From Welwitschia mirabilis (taxonomy: Eukaryota; Gnetophyta; Gnetopsida; Welwitschiales), in NCBI GenBank assembly GCA_051453625.1, contig JBOZIK010000001.1:142442968-142506967 (forward strand): a stretch of DNA of 64,000 nt, read 5' to 3'. The notes under the pieces are model-generated. The model did no database searches. It saw only the letters and a list, made by a program, of their open reading frames with translations, and was not told the DNA's origin. Both the position numbers and the translations under genes were made by a program. Positions 47,870-60,579 of the stretch are shown piece after piece. How positions within the stretch are numbered: position 1 is the first letter of the stretch; every line of letters begins with the position of its first letter.

Positions 47870-48640
47870 ATCTATGCTTACTAGAAAGCCAAAATGAGAA
47901 TATTTCTTAGATCTTTAGATGTTGATATGGAAGAAGTTATTTATAAATATTATTCTATGCCTACATCAATAAAAATAAATGCCAACAATAATATATATTA
48001 GTTCATAAAGCCTGAGATCAATGGACCGTTGCTGACAAGACAAAAGCCATTACAAATTCTTGTGCTCTTAGTGTAATATTTTCTGCATTCTACACAGATG
48101 AGTTTAAGCATGTAGTGAATTGTAATCATGCTAAGAAGGCTTGAAACATTCTTAAAGTAGCACATAAAGAAACCTCAATTATAAAGCAAGTAAAACTTCA
48201 AATTCTTATTTCAAAATTCAAAGACATCCATATGGATGAAGAGGAGATCTTGCAAGAATACTTTACAAGACTCATTAATATCATAAACTCTATGACAAGC
48301 CTTAGAAAATGCTTGAATGAAAGAAAGGTGGTAAGGAAGGTTTTGAGATCTCTACCAAATAGATTCTAATCAAAGATCATAGCCATCAAGGAGAGAAAAA
48401 AACATAAATGCAATGGCAGAGAAGAACTACAAAGTAATTTACAAACCTATGAACTTAAATTTATTAAAGATAATAAGAATAAAGGTATTACTTTAAAATG
48501 TGTGCAAAAAGATTACAGATATAAAAGATTAGATGAGGACTTGGATGATGATGAAGTAACTATTCTAGTCAGAAGATTTAAGAAGTCTTTACATAGAAAG
48601 AAAAAGGAAGAAGAGTCAAGTAAAAACTTAAAAAGAAGTT
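47870..48640 (+). pseudogene. Copia gag remnant, copy 1 (UBN2-type)
   Basis: Gag forms the virus-like particle. The plus strand reads MRIFLRSLDVDMEEVIYKYY (about 47890-47955), then a DKTKAITNSCALS-like segment, ILKVAHKETS, QVKLQILISKFKDIHMDEEE (about 48190-48245), RKVVRKVLRSLPNRF and LQTYELKFI. This is the standard gag block order of plant copia elements of the UBN2 family. The open frame from 48502 carries DEDLDDDEVTILVRRFKKSL, the motif that usually precedes the zinc knuckle. The knuckle itself would lie in the gap at 48641-48740. Confidence 0.8.
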
Positions 48641-48740
48641 NNNNNNNNNNNNNNNNNNNNNNNNNNNNNNNNNNNNNNNNNNNNNNNNNNNNNNNNNNNN
48701 NNNNNNNNNNNNNNNNNNNNNNNNNNNNNNNNNNNNNNNN
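48641..48740. other. Assembly gap (100 N) in internal region 1
   Basis: It separates the gag of copy 1 from sequence just before LTR 2. Because 100 is a placeholder size, the missing amount (possibly the whole pol) is unknown. Confidence 0.9.
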
Positions 48741-48839
48741 GTTAAAGAATAATAGGAATTTTATGAGGGGGAGTTTTTTTTAAGTCTTAAATATATTAAT
48801 AACTAAGTATTGTTTGCCATCAATATCAAAGAAGAAGAT
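48741..48839 (+). other. 3' end of internal region 1 with polypurine tract
   Basis: The segment resembles 54500-54596 before LTR 3 (ATTTT-GAG-GGGGAG...; CATCAATRTCAAAG). It ends in AAAGAAGAAGAT directly before the TG of LTR 2, so it is the 3' end of a copia internal region. Confidence 0.7.
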
Positions 48840-50383
48840 TGTTAGATTATGTTTTGCTAATTGATGTCAAACTAATGTTTTCTGTATAGCAAATTTTATG
48901 TATCTTGTGTAAAAGATGTTAATTGCTTACAAGTCTAAAGATGAAGCTAAATCCATCAAATCCTAAGTACTTCAAACATATCAAGTTCATTTACCCTCTC
49001 GAGAGGTTAATCAGACTTTTAAGAGGTTAATTGCACCTAAAGTAGACACTCAGAAATTGAACTGAATTCAGAGGGGTCGACTGGATTTTTGATGAGGTTG
49101 ACCAAACCTATAAACTCAAGAGCTAGTATCTCTAAACTAAATGGCAAGGGATCAATCAAACATTTATGGGTTAACCAGATTTGTAAGCCTGGTAACAGTA
49201 ACTATGAACTGAATGATAAGGGGTTGACCAGATCTATGATGAGGTCAATCGGATCTATGAACCTATGAACAATACTCCTAAACTGATTGTCAAGGATTCA
49301 ATTAGACCATTGAAAGGGTCGATCAAATACCTGAAAGGATAATTAGGCCTGATGTAGAAAATTAGAAAGATCTTTATCAAGATAAGGGGTGACTGGATTT
49401 AATGATGGGTAACTAGAATGGAGTCGACTAGACCCAGATGAGGTAGACTGAACATGGAGCCATAAGAAACTAAGACAACCAAAAATTTCACTTGAGTAAC
49501 CTGTGTAAGTCACAACACCAAATAGAGTCGACTAGACTTTTGAGGAGTCAACCTAATGAAATAGAACTAAAATTTTCTATTCATTTTGTATCTATTAAGT
49601 ATTCGTTAGATAGCTATTTTCTAGGCATTTATAGCCCTTGGAAGCACATTTTTAAATGTAATAAACCTAAAATCCTTCTAATATAAATAGCCAAGAGATA
49701 GATAATTAAAGAATCCTATAGAACCTTTTTCAATCTTGATAATCTTTTGGATCTGATGAACCAGTACTGAAATCTTGTGATATTCACTGTTGAGTCTTAG
49801 CATTTGTACTTCTAAATAAGAAAGATCTATTATCTATATTATCTCTACATTCAAGATCAGATCTAGTGCTTCATCTATTTTATATCTACAGGAGAAGAGC
49901 TTCATCAAATCTACTGTATCAAGAATTAATGATATGCGTGCATCTTGGCATCATTGCATCACTATTCTACATTATGAAAGGTTGAGACTAAACCTTGAAA
50001 AGTCCATTTAAAGATTGAGACTAATCCAAGAAAAGTTTTTTTGTAAAGGTTATAGATGAACCTGGAATACTTGGTGGAGTAATAAAGATTCAGATCAAGC
50101 TTGATAATAAGCTAATCATCAAGAGTGGAGTAGGAGATTTCCCAAACCACTATAAATCTTGTGTACATCTATTTGATATTTTGTGCTTTTATTTAGTTTA
50201 TTTCTTTACTTGTGTTAGCTTTAGTTTATTTCTTTACTTGTGTTAGGTTTAATTTTCATGCACGTTTTAAATTAGTGAATTATTTTATGCAAGTTTTTAA
50301 TAAATCTTTGAATCATTTTAGAATACTTTATTTAAATTTTTTAAGAGCCTATTTACCCCCCTCAAAGGTTCTCAATTCTATCA
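48840..50383 (+). repeat. Copia LTR 2 (shared middle LTR)
   Basis: It begins TGTTAGATTATG, ends TCTCAATTCTATCA and is 1544 bp long. It serves as 3' LTR for internal region 1 and as 5' LTR for internal region 2. It contains many GGGGTCGACC/T-like words. Confidence 0.88.
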
Positions 50384-50385
50384 AT

Positions 50386-50397
50386 TGGTATTAGAGC
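50386..50397 (+). other. Primer binding site 2 (iMet tRNA type)
   Basis: TGGTATTAGAGC, two bases after LTR 2, differs at one position from TGGTATCAGAGC. It is the best preserved primer site of the array. Confidence 0.8.
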
Positions 50398-50449
50398 TAA
50401 GTTATGTATTCCTTATATTTTAATTGATCTAGACTTTAGAACCCTACAA

Positions 50450-51699
50450 TGAGTAAACCCTCAATGGTTTTTCCACTGGTCATCTAACAATGTTTGATGG
50501 ATTAGTCTATGCTTACTAGAAAGCTAAAATGAGAATATTTCTTATATATTTAGATGATAGTATAGAAGTAGTCATTTATAAAGGTTATTCTATGCCTATA
50601 TCAACTTAAATGGATGCCAAGAGTAATACTATCTTAGTTCCTAAAGCCTGAGATTAATGAACCTTTACTAATAAGTCAAGAGTCACCACAGAGTCCCATG
50701 CTCTTAATGCCATATTTTATGTAGTCTGTGTAGATGATTTTAAGTGCATAGTAAACTATAATCATGCTAAATAAGCTTAAGACATTCTTGAAGTAGTACA
50801 TGAAGAAACCTCAACTATAAAGCAAGTAAAACATTAAATGCTTATTTTAAAATTTAAAGACATCCATATAGACAAAGAGAAGATTTTGCAGGAATTCTTT
50901 ATTAAACTCACTAATATCATAAACTCTATGGCAAGCCTTAAAGAATGATTGGATGAAGGGAAGGTGATGAGGAAGTTTTGAGATCTTTATCTAAGAGATT
51001 AGAACCAAAGATTATAGTCATCGAGGAGAGAAAAAACATAAATGAAATGACACTAGAAGAACTATAAGATAATTTGCAAACCTATGAACTTAAATTTGTT
51101 AAAGATAAGAAGAAAGGTATTGCTTTCAAATGTATACAGGAAGACTACAGATCTAACAGGTCAATTGAGGACTTAGATGATGATGAAGTGGATCTTTTAG
51201 CCAGAAGATTCAGGAAGTTTCTATATAGAAATAAAAAAGAAGGAAAATCAAGTATAAATTCAAAAAAGAGTCATTTGAAACACAAAAAGGAGTAAGAGTC
51301 ATCTAAAACACTCATATGGAAAATAAGTACTCCAACACAAGAAGAGATAACAGGAAAACAAAAAATCCTTCTTTTATTGCCATCTGGAATAATGAGGATG
51401 ATGATGATGATAGCTATTTAGATCAAGAGTTAAACAGAAATAAAAGATTATCTTTCATGGCAATTGTGCCTTCCCTTAAAAACTTACCCAGTACATCTGA
51501 GCCTAATGACTTGGACATAGTTAATGATGAAGAGAATGAGTTAGAATATACATGTCAAGAGCTATATGATGAATGTAAAAGGCTAATTAAAAGGATAAAT
51601 GATCTAAACAAAGTAGTAAACACTCTCATCAAAGAGAAGGAGGAAATGAAAATAAAGTATAATGTGCTAAAATCTAAAAACACCAATCTATTATCATAG
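50450..51699 (+). pseudogene. Copia gag remnant, copy 2
   Basis: The block order is the same as copy 1. An open frame 51074-51295 reads LQTYELKFVKDKKKGIAFKC-type sequence (numbered from the start, MQTYELKF) and EDLDDDEVDLLARRFRKFL. The following open frame 51316-51699 carries ATWNN-like AIWNNEDDDDD, LSFMAI, and a C-terminal coiled-coil of the ELYDECKRLIKRINDLNKV type. This tail (A-T-W-x-D-x-D-E-x-x, then L-C-L-M-A) is typical of plant copia gag after the zinc knuckle. The knuckle itself is not readable. Relative to copy 1 this gag has more stops in its first half. Confidence 0.8.
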
Positions 51700-52074
51700 G
51701 TAAAAGATCTATCCTTTTTTGTAAATAAATTTTCAGGTAGTTTACCTAAATTGGAACTGATGCTTGAAGTGAGGAAATCCATTAGAGATAGATCAGGTAT
51801 CAATTTTAGTTCATAAAATCCATAAGAATAGGTAAATAGGTAATGTAAGTATACTTCTAAAGTTTCATGTAATTTTTTTGGTAAAATTGATCATTCAAAG
51901 CTATTTTACAATATTAGAAAATTAATGCTTTTCTCAGATTGTGTGAATTCTTTAGCATTTGAATTCATTCCTAAAATAAGTATACCACTTATGTCTAATA
52001 AGACTAAGTGTATAAGAGCTAACAATCTCAAAATTTGTATAACACAAATAGCTCTCAAAGAATCAAGTACAAAC

Positions 52075-52430
52075 AATTAGTACATAGACAGTGGATGCTC
52101 AAGGTATATAACTAGAGAAAGATTAGACTTTTAACACCTAAGAAGTATTGATGGAGGAGATGTCATTTTTAGAAACAATAAAAATGCAAAGATAGAAGGT
52201 ACAAGATGCATTAAAGGAGGTAAGTTATCTAAACTTAATAATGTGATTTAGTGAATGGTTTGAAACATAACTGATTGAGTATTAGTTAATTGTGTGATAA
52301 AGGTCACAAAGTAATTTTTGAAAAATTAAAATGTTAAACTGTAGATGTAAAAAAAAATGTTATTATTATTACTATAAAAAAGGTAGATAATATCTATAGA
52401 ATAGATACTTATTTGATTAATTAGTTAAAT
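52075..52430 (+). pseudogene. Copia aspartic protease remnant
   Basis: YIDSGCSRYITRE at about 52081-52120 matches W-Y-L-D-S-G-C-S-R-H-M-T-G, the active-site motif with the catalytic Asp preserved. GGDVIFRNNKNAKIEG (compare GG.V.FGDN.KG.I.G) and VNGLKHN...LCDKGHKVIFE (compare VxGLKHNLLSISQLCDKGxxVxF) follow. Coding stops at about 52430. Integrase, RT and RNase H are absent, so the internal region carries a large deletion. Confidence 0.8.
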
Positions 52431-52499
52431 TTTATAAACTACAACATAGAAAATAGAAATATTAGGTTAAATTTTAATAAATCTAAACATTTTCTGGAA

Positions 52500-52945
52500 A
52501 ACTCTAAAGTAACACCTCATTTTTGGAATTTACTTATCAATCACAAAAATGAACTAGGAGTTTACTCACTGTCCTTTAGCTAATTGCATGGCAGTCAACT
52601 AGATATATAATTTGGTCAAATGGATGTGATCAGTTGACCATTTAGAAAGCCAAGTTGCCTAAACCCTTCCTGTACTATATACTCACATCTTGATGGGCCG
52701 ACCAAAACCTTGACTGGTTGACTAGACCTGATAGATTATCTTACAAAAGTACCATTGGTGGCCCTATTTTATTTCTTCATTTCACTCTATTTCACATTAT
52801 CTATAAAATAAATAGGCCCTTAAATTAATTTCTTTGTATTCTAGCCTTTGCTATCTCTCAGATCTAAAGTTTTTCCTTCTAGTTCTAGAGCTTTATTCTT
52901 AAATCTAGTGTTTTCCTTTTATATTTATTTCTTCTAGGGTCTTAA
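52500..52945 (+). promoter_or_regulatory. Spacer with possible promoter before the extra ORF
   Basis: The segment has GACTGGTTGACTAGACC words like those in the LTRs, then CTATAAAATAAATAGGCCC (about 52799-52818), a good TATA-box candidate, followed by a pyrimidine-rich leader. It may be the remains of a second LTR-like promoter or the inter-ORF spacer. Confidence 0.35.
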
Positions 52946-53995
52946 AAATAGCTGAAATCTTATTAAGAAGGAGAGTTAAGAAATATCCATCAAGGGATCC
53001 TATCCTTTTCTACCAGGGGATTTCTGAGAAAGATGTTGACACATTTTTAGAGAAGTTCGAAAAGAAGCCTATGTCTCAAGAATAGTCTATGATAACCTCA
53101 TAGCTTAGAGAGCTCAAGAAAGTTTTTTAGCTCCTAAGAAATCAGGATCTTGATTATTTTCTAGATGTTTTTGGTTTTGCTTATTCATTTCTTACTTTCA
53201 TATTTTATTGCAATGCATCTTATGATCATGAATTAGGAATTCTTGAAACCGTTGTTTTGGGCAAGCGGTTGAGAGTTACTGCAAATCTCATTTCTGATCT
53301 AACTGATCTTCTCATAGGTGACTATGAAGAGTTTTAGCCTCTTTAAGACATCATAAAAGAAAAACCTATAAAAACCAAGAAGATATGTGGTAAGATTCAC
53401 TTTGGAAAACACACCTCTTCACTTCTTTGTTAACACCCAAGTACCGCTTTCTTCATTTGATTTTCACTTATAATTTTCTACTTTTAGCTGGGCATTGTGA
53501 TGAGGCCTCTAGCTATAAGCCTATCTAATGTATTTGGTAGGGATACAACATTCTACTAATGCTTCTACCATCATACTAAAAAATACGATCTCTTAGTTAA
53601 AGTATCACAAGTCTAGGGCCTTACCCTATTATATGCTTATCACAAATTTGTGTCATCATTTTTGTGTAACCTTCAATCCAAAACTTGAAATCCTCTAATC
53701 TATGACACCCATTAGGTGTACAAACTTATCTCATATGTATATCTTTGTCCCTTCTAAGAAATCCTCAAATTCACCCTCTCTAAAAAAAGTCTCTCATAAT
53801 AAGACGCTTTTATATCTGACACAGATTGATTCCTATACTAGATACATGAAGGAAGCACTCATAGCAGCAGGGTATAATATTGTTGACACTTTAGCAGAGG
53901 CCATGAGCTCAACATAAATGGGAGGAAATGAAGAATATTTAGAAGAGGAATTTAAAGAAGAAAATAAAGAGAAGAATAAATCTGATCAAAAGCTT
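52946..53995 (+). pseudogene. Extra ORF remnant between protease and 3' LTR (plant transposon-protein-like)
   Basis: The plus strand reads KIAEILLRRRVKKYPSRDPI, then ISEKDVDTFLEKFEKKPMS, later a VFYCNASYDHELG-like segment (FIFYCNASYDHE near 53200) and LGKRLRVTANLISDLTDLL. The order F-Y-x-N-x, then V-x-G-K-x-x-x-x, resembles the putative plant transposon protein domain found as an additional ORF in several plant LTR elements. An open frame 53702-53917 continues with PSKKSSNSPSLKKVS and an amphipathic tail. An acidic end (EEYLEEEFKEENKEK) closes it near 53990. It lies where env-like ORFs sit in Sirevirus elements. No signal peptide or membrane segment is visible. Confidence 0.45.
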
Positions 53996-54596
53996 TAATT
54001 ATATTTTGCTTATGTCCTTTTGTTCTCTCCTTTGTCGTTGATATTAAAAGGGAGAGAATTAGTTGTTTGTTGTTATTTGTTTACTTATGCTTTTAGATGT
54101 AGCATGCTCTTGATAAGCACTTCTATTTTGTAATGTTTGAATATGTTTAATAGAATCAACACACACTTTATTTTTAATTTCTAAATTGTTCTAAATTAAT
54201 ATCTCAAATCCTTTTATGCTTGTGTAAATCATATGCACTTAACGTGTTTTCCCAGTGATGAATTTTAAAGTTTCAAATGATTATTTCATAAATTTAAATT
54301 TTGAGGTCCAATATTGAAAATGAAATCTAAAATTTATCAACTAATCAATATGTTAAATGGTTTATCTGATCACATTATGCTTTTCATAAAATTGTGTTCT
54401 TAATCCTCCAAATGTGCATCTTATAATTTTTTCATTTCAAGCACAAAATTTAACTATTTAAAATGTCTTAATTTGGCTATAAAAGGTGTAATATTTTATA
54501 AAATAATAATAGGCATTTTGAGAGGGAGAGTTTTATTCTAAGTTCTAAATATTTTCATAACTAGTACTATTTACCATCAATGTCAAAGGGAGAGAT
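53996..54596 (+). other. 3' untranslated part and polypurine tracts of internal region 2
   Basis: Runs such as AAAAGGGAGAGAA (about 54046), GAGAGGGAGAG (about 54520) and AAAGGGAGAGAT (54585-54596) recur. The last one abuts LTR 3. Multiple polypurine runs before the 3' LTR are described for Sirevirus-type copia elements. Confidence 0.55.
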
Positions 54597-56128
54597 TGTT
54601 AGATTATGTTTTACCAGTTGATATCAAACTAATGTTTTTTGTGTAGAAAATTTTGTGTATCTTGTGCAAAAGTTGTTAATCACTTGCAGATCTAAAGAAG
54701 AAGTTAAAATCATCAAGTTCTAAATACTAGAAACCTATTAAGTTCATTTACTATCTTGAGGGGTTGATCATATGCTGAAGGAGTCGATCACACCTAAATC
54801 AAACACTTAGAAATTGAACTAAATTTAGAGGGATTGATAGGATTTCTGATAGGGTCAACTAGACCTATAACCTCGATAGCCAATATCTCTGAACTAAATG
54901 ATAAGGAGTCGATCAGACCTATGATGGGATCGACTGAACCTATGATGGGGTCGACTAGACCTATGAACCTATGAATAGTACTCCTAAACTAACTATTAAG
55001 GGGTCGATCGGATCTAAACACTATGCAATAGATACTCTTAAGTCAATCATCATGGGGTCAACTAGATACCTAAATGGATTAACCAGTCCTGATGCAAGAA
55101 ATTGGAAAGATCTTTTTTAGGACTAGTGGGTAACTAGATTTAATAGTGAGTTATCAGATGGGGGTTGACTAGACCCAGATGGAGTCAACTAGACATGGAG
55201 TTGTAAGAAACTAGGGCAACCAAAAATTTTACTTGGGTGATATATGTAAGTCATGGCATCATATGGGGTCGACTAGACTTTTGAGGGATTGACCAGACTT
55301 TGAGGGATTAACCAAATAGAACAGAACTAAAATTTTCTATCCATTATGTATCTGTTAAATTGTCATTTTCTAGCCATTTATAGAAGTTAGAAGTGCATTA
55401 TCAAGTGTAATAAATCCTAAAACCCTTCTGATATAAATAGCTAAGGGATATATGACTAAAAGAACTTTTTTTTAAGCTAATGAACTTGTACTGAAATCTT
55501 GTGATATTCACGATTGAGTCTTGGCATTTGTACTCCTGACTAAAAAAGATCTATTATCTGTATTATCTCTACATTCAAGGTTAGATCTATTACTTTATTT
55601 ATTATACATCTATAGGATAAGATCTTCATCAAATCTATTATATCAAGAATGAGTGATAACTGTGCATCTTAGCATCATTGCATTACTATTCTTCATTGTG
55701 AAAGGTTGAGACTAAGCCTTGAAAAGTCCATTCAAATGTTGAAACTAAGCCTATAAAATTCCATTTAAAGTTTGTGACTAAGCCTAGAAAAGTTCATTTG
55801 TAAAGGTTATAGGTAAAATTGGAATACCTAATGGAGTAACGAAGATCCAAATCAAGGTTGGTGATAAGCTAATCATCGAGAGTGAAGTAGGAGTTTTCTT
55901 GAACTACTAAAAATCCTGTGTGCATTTATTTGATATTTTGTGCTTTTAGTTAGTTTATTTTTTTAACTTCTATTAGCTTTTCTTTTCATGCATATTTTCA
56001 ATTAGTAAATTATTTTATGCAAGATCTTGATATATCTTTAGTTTATTTAAAATACTTTATTTAAATTTTTTTAAAAAACCTATTCATCTTGTCCCTCTTT
56101 CTCCCCTGTAGGATTCTTGATTCTATCA
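54597..56128 (+). repeat. Copia LTR 3 (3' outer LTR)
   Basis: It begins TGTTAGATTATG and ends TTGATTCTATCA, 1532 bp long. It is followed by ATTTGG and not by a primer site, which marks the outer end of the array. Confidence 0.85.
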
Positions 56129-56133
56129 ATTTG

Positions 56134-57172
56134 GACATTTTTGTGCTAACTAAATATGACCTTTTTCATGAAGAGTACTAGCAATCATTAGGATTCTTAG
56201 CTTTACTATTGTTTTCAATCCTCTTCAATGTGCTCTTTTCCTTGACTTTTACTTATCTTGGTTGTGACTCATAAGTACTTTAGCTAAGCATGACTAAAGC
56301 TTTAGAATATGTAAATTGTTTTTAGTTCATTTCCCTCTTTCTTTTGAAAGAACCATATGATTAAGTTACCTTGTTGTGCATTTCTTAGAAAGTCCCAACC
56401 TCTAATTTTTGAAGAAGTTATTAAAGAAGAATGGTAAGAAGCAAAACTGAGCCAGATTGAAAACATTCTAAAACGATATACTCAACAATACAACCTTTAG
56501 GTTTGTAGTTTCAAAAATCTTTAGGTTTAGAGTCTAGATGATGCCACCTTTATTTGGCTTATATGAGAAGAAACTTTTAGATCTATAATTTTTTTGTACA
56601 AACTTCAATAATTAAAAAGAATGAAAATCACATAATTGTTTCGCAAGAATTTCAGAATATAACATGTTGTTTTTTCTAATATTAGTAGAAGAACTAATGG
56701 GAGAATGCATTTTTTATTGAATATCCATGTTTTAAAAATTGATTTGGATGTAATAGCCTCTTCCAATAAAGGAATGATTCTTTCCTTTAACCATTATCTA
56801 GATCATTTAATGGCATTCATCACTTTGTATACATGCACCCTATAAGAATTTTTGACATCAATATTTTCATTTGGCATTATAATTTTGATTGAAAAACTTA
56901 GGTATAAAATCTATAGTATTTAGACTATGTAGGAAATTAATGTCTAGGAGTTACTAAAGATAGACTACAATTACTTTGAGGAATTATAGGGACATTAAGA
57001 CAAGGTGTTTTGACAACACTAATGGATATCAATGGAGTTAGAAAGTCAATGATTATGGATGTATTAGCAAGAAGGAAAATAGGGTATTACATTGTATATA
57101 AGATAATCTAAATATCTAGATTTCCTAAAAAGTAAGAGATATTTCCTTGAATTTTATAATACTATAAGCAAA
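56134..57172. other. Internal CACTA sequence, no gene recognised
   Basis: Short fragments of coding texture appear but no transposase motif. The stretch ends at a run of N. Confidence 0.35.
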
Positions 57173-57783
57173 NNNNNNNNNNNNNNNNNNNNNNNNNNNN
57201 NNNNNNNNNNNNNNNNNNNNNNNNNNNNNNNNNNNNNNNNNNNNNNNNNNNNNNNNNNNNNNNNNNNNNNNNNNNNNNNNNNNNNNNNNNNNNNNNNNNN
57301 NNNNNNNNNNNNNNNNNNNNNNNNNNNNNNNNNNNNNNNNNNNNNNNNNNNNNNNNNNNNNNNNNNNNNNNNNNNNNNNNNNNNNNNNNNNNNNNNNNNN
57401 NNNNNNNNNNNNNNNNNNNNNNNNNNNNNNNNNNNNNNNNNNNNNNNNNNNNNNNNNNNNNNNNNNNNNNNNNNNNNNNNNNNNNNNNNNNNNNNNNNNN
57501 NNNNNNNNNNNNNNNNNNNNNNNNNNNNNNNNNNNNNNNNNNNNNNNNNNNNNNNNNNNNNNNNNNNNNNNNNNNNNNNNNNNNNNNNNNNNNNNNNNNN
57601 NNNNNNNNNNNNNNNNNNNNNNNNNNNNNNNNNNNNNNNNNNNNNNNNNNNNNNNNNNNNNNNNNNNNNNNNNNNNNNNNNNNNNNNNNNNNNNNNNNNN
57701 NNNNNNNNNNNNNNNNNNNNNNNNNNNNNNNNNNNNNNNNNNNNNNNNNNNNNNNNNNNNNNNNNNNNNNNNNNNNNNNNNNN
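57173..57783. other. Assembly gap (611 N)
   Basis: Unknown sequence inside the right part of the CACTA element. Part of its coding region could be hidden here. Confidence 0.95.
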
Positions 57784-60579
57784 TCCACAGATCATGATTA
57801 ATGAATCCTTAATCTATTTAACATTTCTACATCCTCCCAAAGAAGTAATGATCAAATGGCTATACAAAGGCCTTGCTATTCTACTCCTATTTAATATTAC
57901 TCCTTTGAAATAGATATAATCTTAATTTGATCCATGTTGGATTTTGAAATTACTTCTCAACAACTATTTGATGTAAGATATTAGTTAAATAATGGTGTTA
58001 ATTCTTCAAAAATAATTATTCCATCAAGCCTTTATGGAAAAGGCTCTAAAGCTTGTATAACTAGAAAATTTGAAATATGATTTAGTAGGCCTTCAAGGCA
58101 TTTCAAGGCTTTGAACAAAGTAGAGAAAAAGAATAATCTTGTAACTAATGTTTTCATTTTTAATGGATGAATCCACTTTTAAATTGGATGCTAGAGTAGC
58201 CACAATTATGATGAGAATATTTTAAATACCATTAATACTAGCAAAATCATTGTAAACTTTTGGACATTCTTATATGAATCTTTGCATAGGTTCTGGATTA
58301 TCTTAGGGAAAAAGGATGTAGCCATCCGCCCACTTCAAGGAGTTCTTTGAGTTTGAACTAATCTTAGTGTTACATAAATATTGTATGTATGTGTGTATGC
58401 CTCTTTTTAACATTCAAAAGTATACTAATCTATAAGAATAAAGGACCATAAATGATCAGTAAACATGGTATTACTTTATAGACACATTAAAGAAAAGGAT
58501 TTTCATTATACTTGCATTTGCATATTAAATAGTTGCCTAAACTATTACATCATGCTAATCAAGTAGATCTACTAGGATTTTTCTTCACACTGGATAAACT
58601 CACAAGATGATAAAATAAAAATCATAGGTTCCATAAGCTCTAACAAAGATGACCTTATTTATGGATTCAATGTACAATGACACAGAGTTAACTATATGAC
58701 TTGGCCATGTATCAGAACCATAGGAATTATAGGATATTTGGGAGACTAAATAAGTTGTATTATTTGAAGGTTATGATAGATTGCTAATTGCAATAGTGAT
58801 ATTTCAAACCTTGACATTTTAAATGGGTAGTTCCATGTTTGGGATAAGCAAAAGAAGAACACTTAGTACTATTATATTTCCTCCACCAAATCACTTGCAG
58901 TTGTAGCATAGATTGATTTGAACTTTTTGGAGAAAAGAGCATACAAAATAATTATGACAATGATGATGATTGTATCAAATGATAGACTCATTTCATGTTG
59001 GACAACACTCTTATTAAAGAAAATCATTTATATGTATGTACTAAAAATTTACAGTATTTTTATTTTAAAACATACATTCCTTCATCCTAGAGAGACATTT
59101 TTATAGGTTAGAATTTCTTTATAGTATTTTTATATTAGCATTTTGGTACAAATTTAAATTTAATTTTTAAAATGTTCACATATTTAGATGGCTATATTTA
59201 AGACCATGATTAAATATAAACTCGGAAACCTATTACCTTCTTTTCTTTTGGGTTATGGGGTTATTGTTTTGTATGTCCTACACAAGCATAGGTTCCATTA
59301 AGTTTCTATTCTTGAAGATTACATTTTGTTATAAGGTTATCTATATGTGTAGTTAAAAATTTGTCTATTCTTTTTTTCATCATTTAAACAACTTCTTTTC
59401 AATTTTATTGATATTGACGATGTCCCTTTTTTTTTAACTGAATAAGAAAATCCATTTATTAAATAATGTGAGTATCAAGTCATATTACTGCCAACTATAT
59501 ATAGATGATATGCACAGATAAAAATTTCATAGCTAGTTTTAGTATTAGTCTAAATCATATTATCACGAATAAGTATTTTGAAACTTAATTATTATAATTT
59601 AGATTTTAGTACGTGGCAGTTTCTTGGTTAGATCTCAATGAATATTTTAATGTTTTCTACATGTAAATACATTTATAATGAGAACATTTGTGTGTTGAAA
59701 CATGTAGCATGTAGTAATGCATCATAATTTATAGAGCTGTGCTTTATCTATTTAAGTCTTATGCATTGCTTTTTTCTTTCTTTTTTTTATATTAAAGAAA
59801 ATTATAGGATACCAACATCTAATTTAGATACACTTTTATCTTTACAAAAATATCATTACTATTGTGTAAATTTTATGAATAAATTAGGCTCTTTATTAAA
59901 GTTGATATTATCATTAAATCCTATATTTATTAAGGACACTTCTATTAACTATAGCTAAAACTTAAAAGCTAAGGTAGTAAACCAAAGTGTTGAAAATCCT
60001 TTTTTAGTGTAATGAGTTTTCATTAATTCTACTAGTTCATTGTTATTTTTGGAATATTACCTAATAATTTTTTTTATACCCTTGGAGGCACACTCAAACT
60101 AATTAGTCACTACTTGTAGCCTCCCAACTGTTGTAAAGGGCAGTTGTTCAGTATACCTCCATTCACACACTCAGTACACATTGTTAGTTATGGTACATGA
60201 GCTTATCTATATTGAAGGACTACTAGCCATTATGTATAGTAGTCGAGTTCATTTTTAATAGTGGCTATAGACAGAAACTGATCAAGCTAGCCATCGAACC
60301 TATAGCCCTAGGTTAAGTGTTGTGGTTGTGGTAGCTCTAATAGAACCAACAAGCAGGGAGTGGATCCAAACTAGCCTACATTTCCTTTATATAGTTTGGA
60401 TGTTTGTGGTCCCATACCTAGGAACTAGTTGATCTGCAGCTACCCACATAGTAACCCATACACATGCCACATATGATATTCATCACATACCCCTCCTTCA
60501 TCCTCTAAGCACCCACTCTTAAAGAAATTCTCTTGGCATAGAATATCTTGAAATTGAACGTAGGACATGTCTATTGAAT
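57784..60579. other. Internal CACTA sequence, no gene recognised
   Basis: AT-rich up to about 60050, then a less AT-rich block (about 60080-60540) like the block behind the left subterminal array. This is consistent with CACTA end symmetry. Open frames such as 58918-59106 show no motif. Confidence 0.35.

Larger units (their letters stand above)
46112..56128 (+). mobile_element. Ty1/copia array with three LTRs and two internal regions
   Basis: Three related LTRs of about 1.5 kb lie in direct orientation at 46112-47747, 48840-50383 and 54597-56128. The first two are each followed by an iMet-type primer site and a gag region. The last two are each preceded by a polypurine-like run. The outer boundaries carry GTTTG (46107-46111) and ATTTG (56129-56133), a 5-bp target duplication with one transition. 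The whole array therefore descends from one insertion, later enlarged by recombination between LTRs. LTRs rich in GGGGTCGACCAGACC-like words and a gag of the UBN2 type place it in Ty1/copia. An extra ORF before the last LTR suggests a Sirevirus-like lineage, which is an inference. Confidence 0.82.

Noticed and set aside
57154-57795. Two overlapping minus-strand open frames of more than 200 codons
   Set aside because: They consist almost entirely of the 611-N gap.
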